A DNA stretch of 64,000 nucleotides, from NCBI RefSeq assembly GCF_900177655.1, contig NZ_FXWK01000002.1, forward strand, positions 186,001-250,000. Reading direction: 5' to 3'. The stretch's first letter is position 1, and every line of letters begins with the position of its first letter. The notes under the pieces were generated by a model. The model worked only from the letters and a program-made list of their open reading frames with translations. It was not told the origin of the DNA and did not search any database. Source of the stretch: Devosia lucknowensis (GTDB lineage: Bacteria; Pseudomonadota; Alphaproteobacteria; Rhizobiales; Devosiaceae). Shown piece after piece: positions 1 to 7,651 of this stretch. A program made the translations under genes and the position numbers.

Positions 1-211
1 CGCCCGAGACGATAACATAGAGTGCGCCGGCCGACAGGATGGCCAGGGCGGTGACACGCTTGAGGAAGTTCATGTAGCCGGTGGGCTCGCCGAAAGCCGG
101 ATTCATGATGATGATCGCGATGATCAACGCGACGACAAGCACGTAGACGGGGTTGATTTGCAGCCAGTTGCGCCGGGTCGGCTCGGGGCGGGCAATGGTC
201 TGGTCGGTCAT
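1..211 (-). CDS. Sugar ABC transporter permease, ribose/RbsC type (3' part outside the window)
   Basis: Only the first 70 codons are visible; the gene runs off the left edge. After a short cytoplasmic leader rich in Pro and Arg there is a hydrophobic helix (about residues 24-39, VLVVALIIAIIIM), then the motif NPAFGEPTGYMNFLKR followed by a second hydrophobic stretch. This is the usual N-terminus of BPD_transp_2 (RbsC-like) permeases. The start ATG overlaps the stop of the neighbouring permease as ATGA (208-211), so it is the fourth gene of the operon starting at 3562. Two different permeases per ATPase suggests a heterodimeric channel. A periplasmic binding protein is expected beyond the window edge, because none is seen here. 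Confidence 0.8.
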   Translation of the reverse strand, partial: MTDQTIARPEPTRRNWLQINPVYVLVVALIIAIIIMNPAFGEPTGYMNFLKRVTALAILSAGALYVIVSG

Positions 212-1191
212 GCTACCGGCCTTTGCGAACGGGCGGCGTAGAAGGCAACCGCGGCGACGATGATGATGCCGCGCAGCACCTGTTTGACGAAGGCGTCCAC
301 GCCGGCCACGTTGAAGATGGAGTCGATGAGCGAGAAGATGATGACGCCCGCCATCGTCCCCCAGATGCCGCCGCGTCCACCGGCCAGGACCGTGCCGCCG
401 ATGACGACGACAGCGATGGACTCGAGATCATAGACGCCTTCGGCGCCGATCCAGGGCGCGCCGGAGCGGAGGCGCGAGGCGAGATAGATGCCGGCGATGG
501 CGGCGCAGAGCGAGCAGATGACGTGGGCACCGACGACGACGCGCGCCGTCTTGATGCCGGCAAGGCGTGCCGCATCCTTGTTGCCACCGACCGAATAGAC
601 ATCGGAGCCAAAACGCGTGAATTTGAGGACGAACCAGGCGAGCCCGGCGAGGGCAAACATGAAGATCAGTGAATACGGCACGATGCCCCAGGAGCCATAG
701 GCGAAGATCTGGAACTCGGCAGGAACGTTCCCCGCGAAATTGTTGTAGTAGTAGGACAGCACGCCCTGGATGATCAGCGACATGCCGAGCGTGGCGATCA
801 GCGGATTGACCTCGAGCTTGGCGATGACGAGGCCATTGACCAGCCCGACCGCCGCGCCGAGCACAAGGACTGCCGCAACAGCCGGCAGCATCATGGCGGG
901 GTCGCCATTCATCACCACCGAGGTGACTACAGCCGAAGCCGAAATGACGCTGGCGACGCTGAGGTCGATCGAGGCCACGAGGATGGCAAAGGTCTGGCCG
1001 ATGGCCGTGATCCCGAGTGTGATCGAGCGGCCGAGAATGGCGATAAGGTTTTCGAGTGTCAGGAAGCGCGTCTGGCCGAGCGCGATCACGAGGACTACGT
1101 AGATCAGGATCGCGGCAGCCAGAAGGATGCTGGAAGCATGGCGGTCGAACCGGAAGCGGCGCGGCGGCGTGGGCAGGGAAGCCTCGGTCAT
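208..1191 (-). CDS. Sugar ABC transporter permease, RbsC-like
   Basis: A 327-residue inner-membrane permease of the RbsC/XylH (BPD_transp_2) family. About eight to ten hydrophobic helices are visible, starting near residues 20-40 (ILLAAAILIYVVLVIAL). The family signature region around GQTFAILVASIDLSVASVISASA is present, as is the conserved loop near FTRFGSDVYSVGGNKDAARLAGI, which contacts the ATPase. It overlaps both neighbours by 4 bases (ATGA at each junction), so it is translationally coupled to the ATPase upstream and the second permease downstream. The substrate is presumably a pentose, hexose or ketose, judged from the epimerase in the same operon. The exact sugar cannot be read from sequence. 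Confidence 0.9.
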   Translation of the reverse strand: MTEASLPTPPRRFRFDRHASSILLAAAILIYVVLVIALGQTRFLTLENLIAILGRSITLGITAIGQTFAILVASIDLSVASVISASAVVTSVVMNGDPAMMLPAVAAVLVLGAAVGLVNGLVIAKLEVNPLIATLGMSLIIQGVLSYYYNNFAGNVPAEFQIFAYGSWGIVPYSLIFMFALAGLAWFVLKFTRFGSDVYSVGGNKDAARLAGIKTARVVVGAHVICSLCAAIAGIYLASRLRSGAPWIGAEGVYDLESIAVVVIGGTVLAGGRGGIWGTMAGVIIFSLIDSIFNVAGVDAFVKQVLRGIIIVAAVAFYAARSQRPVA

Positions 1192-2699
1192 GCCGCGACC
1201 TCCGTTTCGCCCGTGGCTGCGAGCATCAGCTCGGCTTCCGTTGCCGAGCGGCCGAATTCGCCGACGATCCGGCCTTCCCGCATGACGAGGATGCGGTCCG
1301 AGGCGCCGAGGATTTCAGGCAGATCGGACGAAACCATCATCACGGCCGTGCCGGCACGCGCCAGGTCGCGCATCAGGTGGTAGATGCTGGCCTTGGCGTC
1401 GACATCGATGCCACGGGTCGGCTCTATGAAGATCAGCACCTTGGGCTTGAGCGCCAGCCAACGGGCAACGATTGCTTTCTGCTGATTGCCGCCCGACAGG
1501 AACCGCATCTCCTGCTCGTAGGACGGCGCACGCACCTTCATCTGGTCGAGCAGCGCATTCATGCCATGGAGATCGGTGAAGCGATTACTATCCTTGCCGC
1601 CCCACAGCCGGGCAAAAGCCCGCGCCGTCAGCATGCCGTTGTCCCGAACCGATTGCATCAGCACGAGCGCACTGGCCTTGCGATCTCCCGGCAGCATGCC
1701 GATCCCGGCCCGTATCGCGTCGCGCGGCGAATTGAGCTGGACCGTTTGACCGTCGAGCGTCATGGTTCCAGACGTGAACGGCCTAGCGCCGAACAGCGCC
1801 ATGGCCAGAGCCGTCCGCCCTGCCCCCTGCAGTCCGGCAAAACCGACGATTTCGCCTGCGTGCAACTGAAGATTTATGTCGCGCAGCGCGCTGTTTGTGC
1901 CCGCAGCAACCGAAAGGACCGGCCTGCCGATCTCGGCCGGGGTTGCCGGCTCGGGATAATATTCCGAGATATCGCGACCGACCATGGCACGCACGACGAC
2001 ATCGGGCGCAGGCACGTGGTCGAAGGCCGCGGCAACCTCGCCGTCCTTGATGACCGTGACACGATCCGCCACCCGCGTGACTTCGCGCATGCGATGCGTG
2101 ATGTAGACTATGGCCGTACCCGAGGCACGCAATTGCTCGACGAGACCGAACAGCACCTCGCATTCCGACTCATTGAGCGCCGCGGTCGGCTCGTCCATGA
2201 CGATGACCTTGGCATTGAGCGAAATCGCCTTGGCGATCTCGACCATCTGCTGGCTTGCGACATCGAGGTCCGCAACCAGGGTATCCGGCTCGATCCGGTG
2301 TCGGCCGCCGAAGAACGCCAGCACGCGTCGCGTCTCTTCGACCATGGCGCGGTTGTCGACGAGCCCGTTGCGCAGCGGCTCGCGGCCGAGGAACAGGTTC
2401 TGCGCCACGGTGCGCTCGGGCAGCAGGGAAAATTCCTGGTAGATGACAGAAATGCCAGCCAGCAGCGCCTGCTGCGGGTGACTGAAGTGCTGTGCAGTGC
2501 CGTCTATCAATACCTCGCCACTATCGGGACGATAGACGCCCGACAGGATCTTTATCAGCGTCGACTTGCCCGCGCCGTTCTCCCCGCAAAGCGCATGCAC
2601 CTCGCCACGCCCGCAGGCGAAGGACACGCCACGCAGCGCCTTCACGCCCGGAAAGGACTTGGTGATCTCGCGCATCTCTATGACGGGCGTGCCGGTCAT
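1188..2699 (-). CDS. Sugar ABC transporter ATP-binding protein, RbsA/MglA-like dual ATPase
   Basis: A 503-residue cytoplasmic ATPase with two nucleotide-binding domains, the normal length for the RbsA/MglA/XylG family. NBD1 has Walker A GENGAGKST near residue 40 and Walker B VIVMDEPTAAL. NBD2 has the degenerate Walker A GLQGAGRTA and signature LSGGNQQK, both normal for the family. In NBD2 Walker B reads LIFIEPTRGID: residue 425 is Ile (codon ATA at 1425-1427) where the family has the magnesium-coordinating Asp. The neighbouring Glu is kept. The change needs three base differences from GAC, so a single sequencing error is unlikely. It overlaps the epimerase gene and the permease gene by ATGA. 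Confidence 0.92.
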   Translation of the reverse strand: MTGTPVIEMREITKSFPGVKALRGVSFACGRGEVHALCGENGAGKSTLIKILSGVYRPDSGEVLIDGTAQHFSHPQQALLAGISVIYQEFSLLPERTVAQNLFLGREPLRNGLVDNRAMVEETRRVLAFFGGRHRIEPDTLVADLDVASQQMVEIAKAISLNAKVIVMDEPTAALNESECEVLFGLVEQLRASGTAIVYITHRMREVTRVADRVTVIKDGEVAAAFDHVPAPDVVVRAMVGRDISEYYPEPATPAEIGRPVLSVAAGTNSALRDINLQLHAGEIVGFAGLQGAGRTALAMALFGARPFTSGTMTLDGQTVQLNSPRDAIRAGIGMLPGDRKASALVLMQSVRDNGMLTARAFARLWGGKDSNRFTDLHGMNALLDQMKVRAPSYEQEMRFLSGGNQQKAIVARWLALKPKVLIFIEPTRGIDVDAKASIYHLMRDLARAGTAVMMVSSDLPEILGASDRILVMREGRIVGEFGRSATEAELMLAATGETEVAA

Positions 2700-3562
2700 G
2701 CAGCCAGCTCCCGTCCCGCTGCGTCCCAGGTACGGCGTATGAAATCGGCGCTTTCGGCAAAGAGCGTCTCATAGTCCGGGAACAGCGGACGCCAGACGCG
2801 CGTCGCCGCCGCGATTGCCGGCAGGCCGGCACCGAAGGCTTCGAGCGTCACCCAGCCGTCGTAACCGGAGCGACGCACGGCACCCATGATGGCGGTGAAG
2901 TCGATGTGCCCGCGCCCCGGAATGCCGCGATCGTTTTCCGAGATATGGACCACGCCCACATGCGGGGAAACGATCTCGTAGGCCTCGACCTGATCCCGGT
3001 CTTCGATGTTGGCGTGGAAGGTGTCGTACATGATCCGGCACGCCGGATGATCCACCCGCCGGGCGTAGTCGCGACACTGGGCCGTGGTGTTGAGGAAATA
3101 GGTCTCGAAACGGTTGAGATGCTCAAGGCTGAGATAGATGCCGTTGCGCTCGGCCCGCTCGGCGAGAGCATGGTGCACCTCGGCCCCGTAGGACAGTTCG
3201 CTTTCCGTCGGTCCGGTTCCGGTGAAATGTCCGATCGGCGCATGGATCGGCCCGCCGACACTTTGCGCCCCCAGCGCGATCGCACAATCAAGCGCCCAAT
3301 CGAGATGCTGTCGACCACGGGCGCGGATGTCGGCGTCATCGGCAATAGGGCTTACGTCCGGGCCAGGGACGATCGAGGTAGTGCAGCGCTCAAGGCCAAT
3401 GGCGTCCAGTTCGCGGGCGAGCCAGGCGTAATGCGCTGCGTCACCCGACAGTACGGGCACCTCGACACCATCATAGCCGAGCGCCTTGATCTGCCGGATA
3501 GCCGGCAAATGCTCCACAGTCACAAAATCGGTCAAGCACAGCAGATTGATGCCGAGCTTCAT
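2696..3562 (-). CDS. Sugar phosphate isomerase/epimerase, D-tagatose/D-psicose 3-epimerase-like
   Basis: A 288-residue TIM-barrel enzyme of the AP endonuclease 2/xylose isomerase-like superfamily. Metal-ligand motifs match D-tagatose or D-psicose 3-epimerases: Glu in SLEHLNRFETYFLNT, Asp in MYDTFHANIED, His in VVHISENDRGIPGRGH and Glu in TLEAFG. These enzymes epimerise ketohexoses at C3 through a cis-enediolate on a divalent metal. It is the first gene of the minus-strand sugar ABC operon and overlaps the ATPase by 4 bases, so it probably acts on the imported sugar. The RGIPGRGHIDF segment favours the epimerase group over IolE or hydroxypyruvate isomerase. Activity on a sugar phosphate cannot be excluded. 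Confidence 0.85.
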   Translation of the reverse strand: MKLGINLLCLTDFVTVEHLPAIRQIKALGYDGVEVPVLSGDAAHYAWLARELDAIGLERCTTSIVPGPDVSPIADDADIRARGRQHLDWALDCAIALGAQSVGGPIHAPIGHFTGTGPTESELSYGAEVHHALAERAERNGIYLSLEHLNRFETYFLNTTAQCRDYARRVDHPACRIMYDTFHANIEDRDQVEAYEIVSPHVGVVHISENDRGIPGRGHIDFTAIMGAVRRSGYDGWVTLEAFGAGLPAIAAATRVWRPLFPDYETLFAESADFIRRTWDAAGRELAA

Positions 3563-3853
3563 GCCTCACCCCTCGCCAGACTGCCGCGACGAAACCCCGC
3601 TGAGGTACGTGCAACAAAAATTGCAATCGATACCATCGGCAAAATTCGAACGCCGCCATTGCCGGCCTTCACCACTTATCCTCCGTCGCCCGCGAAGTCC
3701 TGGTCGATAGCATTATTCGCTATTCTGGTTGACTTGCGGGCACTCGCCTCACTAGCGTGACGGCCAGAAGCGAACGTAACGATCATTGCGCAGCTTGGCA
3801 CGCGCCGCGTTCGAATGCGTACAGTGGTAGAATTTATACAACCGGAGCAGCAG
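3563..3853. promoter_or_regulatory. Divergent promoter region between the epimerase/ABC operon and the AraC regulator
   Basis: A 291-base non-coding spacer between divergent starts. It contains an inverted repeat with arms ATAGC (3707-3711) and GCTAT (3719-3723) separated by 7 bases. A TAGAAT hexamer, a possible -10 for the regulator, lies about 25 bases before the regulator's ribosome binding site. AraC-type activators usually bind in such regions. The exact promoters cannot be assigned by eye. Confidence 0.4.
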
Positions 3854-4870
3854 ATGAACGCAGAGGCTCGTATCGCGGCCGTATCGAGACCGGCCGTGTT
3901 CACCGAACCGGGCGCCCTGCTCTATGCCGGCAATTGCTCTGATCTCTACAAGGCGTCGATCGAGGGCAAGGTGACGCTCAATGCCTGGACGCGACGCAAG
4001 TATCCAGGAACCCCGCTTGGCGATGCGCTGCCGCAAGTTCTCTCCGTCGGCGGCTGGGACGCAGCGCGATCGCAGGACTGGGGGCTCAAGGAGCACTGCA
4101 ACGAGGGCGTAAAGATCGCCTATCTGGCGCGTGGCAGCATGGTGCTGAAAGTCGATGGCCAGCGCCACGAGCTGACCGAGGGACAGATGTTCGTGGTGCG
4201 CCCCTGGCAGCTGCACCAGTTCGGGGACCCGCACGTTTCGGCCAGCCAGATCATCTGGGTACTGTTCGATGTCGGCGTGCGGCGGCCGCATGAGGATTGG
4301 CTCTGGCCCGACTGGATGGCCTGGCCCGAGCGCGACACGGCGCGCCTCACAACCCTGCTCTCGCGCAACGAACAGCATGTGCTGACGGCGAGCCGAGATG
4401 TCGCCCGCAGCTTCCACGAGATCGGCGAGTTGGTCGCCGCCGGCGACATTGCGGGCAGTGAAACGCGCCTGCGGCTGTTGATTTCGCTAATGCTGCTGCA
4501 ATTCACCGAGCAGCTCGAACATCAGGCGCCGATGTTGGACGAGGACCTGGCGAGCTCCAAGCGGACGGTCCAGATTTTCCTCGATCGGCTGACGCATGCC
4601 CTCGACGAACAATGGACGCTGGACAACATGGCCGCGGAATGCGGGCTGTCGCGAACACAATTCTCCCAACACTGCCAGTCCCTTACGAACATGACGCCGG
4701 TACGCTATCTCCAGATGGTGCGTCTGGAGGCAGCCAAGAAGTGGCTGGCGGAAAGAGCAACGGCCTCGGTGACCGACATCGCCTTTGAAGCCGGGTTTAC
4801 GTCGAGCCAATATTTCGCCACCTGCTTCAAACGTCGCTTTGGGCTGACGCCGCAGGAATGCAGAGGCTGA
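3854..4870 (+). CDS. AraC family transcriptional regulator
   Basis: 338 residues from the ATG at 3854, preceded at the right distance by GGAG (ACCGGAGCAGCAG). The in-frame ATG at 3815 would add 13 residues and lacks a comparable site. The N-terminal half is a cupin-like sugar-sensing domain; MFVVRPWQLHQFG is the typical cupin segment. The last 100 residues carry two helix-turn-helix units (WTLDNMAAECGLSRTQFSQHCQSL and VTDIAFEAGFTSSQYFATCFKRRFG), ending as usual in LTPQECR. It is divergent from the sugar ABC/epimerase operon, so it is most likely that operon's inducer-responsive activator. Confidence 0.9.
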   Translation: MNAEARIAAVSRPAVFTEPGALLYAGNCSDLYKASIEGKVTLNAWTRRKYPGTPLGDALPQVLSVGGWDAARSQDWGLKEHCNEGVKIAYLARGSMVLKVDGQRHELTEGQMFVVRPWQLHQFGDPHVSASQIIWVLFDVGVRRPHEDWLWPDWMAWPERDTARLTTLLSRNEQHVLTASRDVARSFHEIGELVAAGDIAGSETRLRLLISLMLLQFTEQLEHQAPMLDEDLASSKRTVQIFLDRLTHALDEQWTLDNMAAECGLSRTQFSQHCQSLTNMTPVRYLQMVRLEAAKKWLAERATASVTDIAFEAGFTSSQYFATCFKRRFGLTPQECRG

Positions 4871-4889
4871 TCGACGCCAGCCGCGTTGA

Positions 4890-5630
4890 TCAACGACGGA
4901 ACAGCACACCGCCCAGCCAACCGGTGCCGAGCGCAATGAGGATCGTCACGAGGCCATAAAGCGGCGGATTCGAGCGCGCCACGTCAGCAACGTAGCGCTC
5001 GAATCCCTGCGTGCGAACTGTGAACCGCGTCGTACTATCGGCTACGCGCTCCCCACCGGCATAGACGAAGGCGCGTGCAAGATAGAGACCATTGGTGGCG
5101 TTCGACGCGATTGGAACGCGCACCGAAAAGGCGGTGGAAGACAGCATGACGACACCCCTATCTGAAACCGAAAATCTGCCCCGCGCTTGCATCAAACGGA
5201 CCAGTTCTCCGTCAAAGTCGGGCGCAAAAACGTCTTCGCGCAGGGATTTGGCAAGAGCCGTCGGATCGAACACCGACAGTCCGGACAGGCCTAATTGCTC
5301 AAGCGGACTGCTGGAGAAAATCCCGTAGTAGCTCGGAACGCGTTCATAGGTCGCCGACTGCGCGTTGAGCACCAGCCCGAACTGGCGCGTTTTTTCGCGC
5401 ACTACCCAATCCGATGACGGCCCCTGGACAACCACAACGACGGAATAGCTCTGACCTTCTGGCGGCGGCGTCTCGACCGTCCCGAAGAGTGTGACAGCCT
5501 GTCCACGAAAGTTGGAATGTACGGCAACAACCGGATCGGAATTTGTCATGACCACCTCGACCTCGGCGGACACCCGGCCTGGATTGAGAGCGATGAACCC
5601 GAGCACGAGCATCCAGATCAGCGTGCGCAT
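4890..5630 (-). CDS. TIGR02186 family putative transmembrane protein, partner of TauE/SafE exporter
   Basis: A 246-residue protein with an N-terminal signal peptide or anchor (MRTLIWMLVLGFIALNPGRVSA), a beta-rich extracytoplasmic region with a repeated YxxV/F pattern, and one C-terminal helix (LYGLVTILIALGTGWLGGVLF) ending in positively charged residues. This is the architecture of the alphaproteobacterial family TIGR02186/Alph_Pro_TM, of unknown function, usually found beside TSUP permeases. The ATG at 5630 overlaps the stop of the exporter gene by one base (TGATG), so the two are co-translated. A longer open frame extends to 6578, but it is out of frame with the real upstream gene. Role as an accessory subunit of the exporter is inference. 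Confidence 0.8.
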   Translation of the reverse strand: MRTLIWMLVLGFIALNPGRVSAEVEVVMTNSDPVVAVHSNFRGQAVTLFGTVETPPPEGQSYSVVVVVQGPSSDWVVREKTRQFGLVLNAQSATYERVPSYYGIFSSSPLEQLGLSGLSVFDPTALAKSLREDVFAPDFDGELVRLMQARGRFSVSDRGVVMLSSTAFSVRVPIASNATNGLYLARAFVYAGGERVADSTTRFTVRTQGFERYVADVARSNPPLYGLVTILIALGTGWLGGVLFRR

Positions 5631-6562
5631 CAACCTTCTCCAAAGCCGAGCTGGGTCAGGGTGAACGGGTCTGCCGGGGCGATCAGCAGGCCGAGGCCGA
5701 AACGGAAGGCAATGGCGAGGATAAGCATTGCAAGGAGGATTCTCAGCCTCTCTCCCGGCAAATGCTGACCGGCCGATGCGCCGAACTGCGCTCCGGCGAC
5801 ACTGCCCACCATGAGACAGAAGGCGAGGAGGGTGTCGACGGACTGCGTCTGGATCGCGTGGAGGAAACAGGTCATAGCCATGACGGCCAAGAGATGAAGT
5901 AGCGAGGTGCCGACCACCACCTTGCCGGGTACGCGCAGGATGTAAACGAGTGCGGGGACGAGCACGAAACCCCCGCCGATGCCGAGCAAGGCACCGATGA
6001 TGCCTATGGAAAATCCGATCAAAACAACCGGGATCACCGAGATGTAGAGTTGGGACTTGCGGAAGCGTGTTCGCAGCGGCAGACGCTGTACCCAAGGTGC
6101 CTGTCCCGGCAACCGCCGCCTGACAACGGTTTTTTCGTTTTGGCGCTTGAACAGGGTACGCGCGGCTTCCACGAACATCAGCGCGCCGACGGATCCGAGC
6201 AGAACCAGGTATCCAAGCGAAAGAAACAGATCCAGCTGTCCCAACGCACTGAGGATACCGAATATCCATACACCCAGCGCCGAGCCGAACACGCCGCCGA
6301 GGACAAGATACCCCCCCATCTTGGTGTCCATGGCGCCACGCCTGAAGTAGGATAGCGCACCAGATGTCGAGGAGGCGACGACTTGAGCCGTCACCGACGC
6401 GACGGCGACCGGAGCAGGAACACCAGCAAACAACAGCATGGGCGTCAGCAAAAATCCGCCGCCGACACCGAACAGTCCCGAGATAAAACCAATCGCAGCT
6501 CCAATTCCCAAAAGGAAGAAGAGGTCGACAGATAATTCGGCGATGGGCAGGTAGATCGGCAT
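5630..6562 (-). CDS. Sulfite exporter TauE/SafE family (TSUP) permease
   Basis: A 310-residue polytopic membrane protein with the internal duplication typical of TSUP. The first repeat is at about residues 15-60 (GAAIGFISGLFGVGGGFLLTPMLLFAGVP), the second at about 180-230 (SIGIIGALLGIGGGFVLVPALVYILRVP). Both carry the G-x-G-G-G-F-x-L/V-x-P motif. Family members move sulfite, sulfoacetate, sulfolactate or other organosulfur anions. It lies 93 bases downstream of the formylglycine-generating enzyme in the same orientation, so export of sulfate or sulfite released by the sulfatases is a reasonable proposal. The link is positional only. The start has no strong ribosome binding site. Confidence 0.88.
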   Translation of the reverse strand: MPIYLPIAELSVDLFFLLGIGAAIGFISGLFGVGGGFLLTPMLLFAGVPAPVAVASVTAQVVASSTSGALSYFRRGAMDTKMGGYLVLGGVFGSALGVWIFGILSALGQLDLFLSLGYLVLLGSVGALMFVEAARTLFKRQNEKTVVRRRLPGQAPWVQRLPLRTRFRKSQLYISVIPVVLIGFSIGIIGALLGIGGGFVLVPALVYILRVPGKVVVGTSLLHLLAVMAMTCFLHAIQTQSVDTLLAFCLMVGSVAGAQFGASAGQHLPGERLRILLAMLILAIAFRFGLGLLIAPADPFTLTQLGFGEG

Positions 6563-6655
6563 AAATCTGCCAGTTCAAAACGTTGGCTCGCGGCGCAACA
6601 GTGCGACGCGGAAAGGATAGTGTGGCGAGCAGCAGCGGCGGGTCAGGCCGCGCGG

Positions 6656-7585
6656 TCAGAGATCGTAGGCGACGCGAAAACCGGCATTGCTTGCGGCGCT
6701 ATCGGGGGACAGCGCCATACGCGCCGCTATGCGATAACGGTAACAGTATGAAATGTGACAGAGGAACGAGCCGCCCTTGAGAACTTTCTCGGAATGCTCA
6801 AGCGCCTGCGCATTGCGAAGACGTGCCTGCTTCGAGAGTGACCGCACCTTGAAGGCGTCGGCAGTCCATTCCCAGACATTGCCGGCCATGTTGTAGAAAC
6901 CGAGCGAGTTGGGCTCGAAACTCCGGGCAGGAGCCGTGCGTTCGTGGCCATCCGCAAGCGTATTCCGGTGCGGGAACTGGCCCTGCCAGATGTTGGCATG
7001 GATGGCTTCGTCATCTGGTTCGGCTTCGCCCCACGGAAAGCGACGATCCTGGGCGCCGCCGCGCGCCGCATGTTCCCATTCCGCCTCAGTCGGCAACCTT
7101 CCGCCCACCCAGGCGGCAAAGGCCTTCGCGTCGGTCCATGAGACCTGGGTGACGGGGTGATCCAGCCGATCGTCAATATTGCTCCCAGGTCCTTCCGGAT
7201 GGCGCCAATGAGCGCCATCGACGCGGTGCCACCAAGGAAGGCGCGATCCAACGGCCGAGGCGGCCGAAAGATGGGCGGAATCGCCAAAGAAGACGGACGT
7301 CCAGCCGAATTGCTCGGCTTCGGAGACATAGCCGGTCGCCTCGACAAAGGATGCGAAGCGCTCAACCGTCACGGTTTCCGCCTCGAGACCGAAGTCCGCA
7401 AGGGTAATCGCGCGTTTGGGGCCCTCCCCGTCCTGGGCGATTTCCGGGGTGTCGGTACCGACAAACGTCCGACCGCCGCGCACCCGGATCACCCCGGATG
7501 GCGAACCGCCGCGGCTGAACCCGGCAGCAGCGTCAGCGGATGCGATGACTGCCAATCCGCGCGACGAACCGCAGCACGAGCTCAT
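6656..7585 (-). CDS. Formylglycine-generating enzyme (sulfatase-maturating oxidase)
   Basis: A 309-residue FGE-sulfatase (SUMF1) protein. It starts with the Cys-rich leader MSSCCGSSRG common in bacterial FGEs. It then shows GGRTFVGTD, the core PVTQVSWTDAKAFAAWVGGRLPTEAEWEHAARGG, the MAGNVWEWTAD motif, and C-terminally FLCHISYCYRYR with Cys276 and Cys281. These two Cys have the spacing of the copper-binding catalytic pair of aerobic FGE, so this is probably active rather than one of the many FGE-fold proteins without the cysteines. The enzyme oxidises the Cys of the C-x-P-S/A-R motif to formylglycine. Both sulfatases directly upstream in the operon carry that motif. Confidence 0.92.
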   Translation of the reverse strand: MSSCCGSSRGLAVIASADAAAGFSRGGSPSGVIRVRGGRTFVGTDTPEIAQDGEGPKRAITLADFGLEAETVTVERFASFVEATGYVSEAEQFGWTSVFFGDSAHLSAASAVGSRLPWWHRVDGAHWRHPEGPGSNIDDRLDHPVTQVSWTDAKAFAAWVGGRLPTEAEWEHAARGGAQDRRFPWGEAEPDDEAIHANIWQGQFPHRNTLADGHERTAPARSFEPNSLGFYNMAGNVWEWTADAFKVRSLSKQARLRNAQALEHSEKVLKGGSFLCHISYCYRYRIAARMALSPDSAASNAGFRVAYDL

Positions 7586-7651
7586 CGGGCCACCCTCGAT
7601 GCTGGTCCATTGGCAACGGTGCCTATGCGAAGCGACATTTCACTGCGTCCT

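Noticed and set aside
1056..2774. 572-codon open frame antisense to the sugar ATPase gene
   Set aside because: Composition is rich in Arg, His and Gly with no recognisable motif; the opposite strand encodes a complete RbsA-type ATPase. It is a by-product of high GC codon usage.
5631..6578. Extension making a 562-residue protein with the TIGR02186 gene
   Set aside because: It is an out-of-frame reading of the TSUP permease; the signal peptide starts at 5630.
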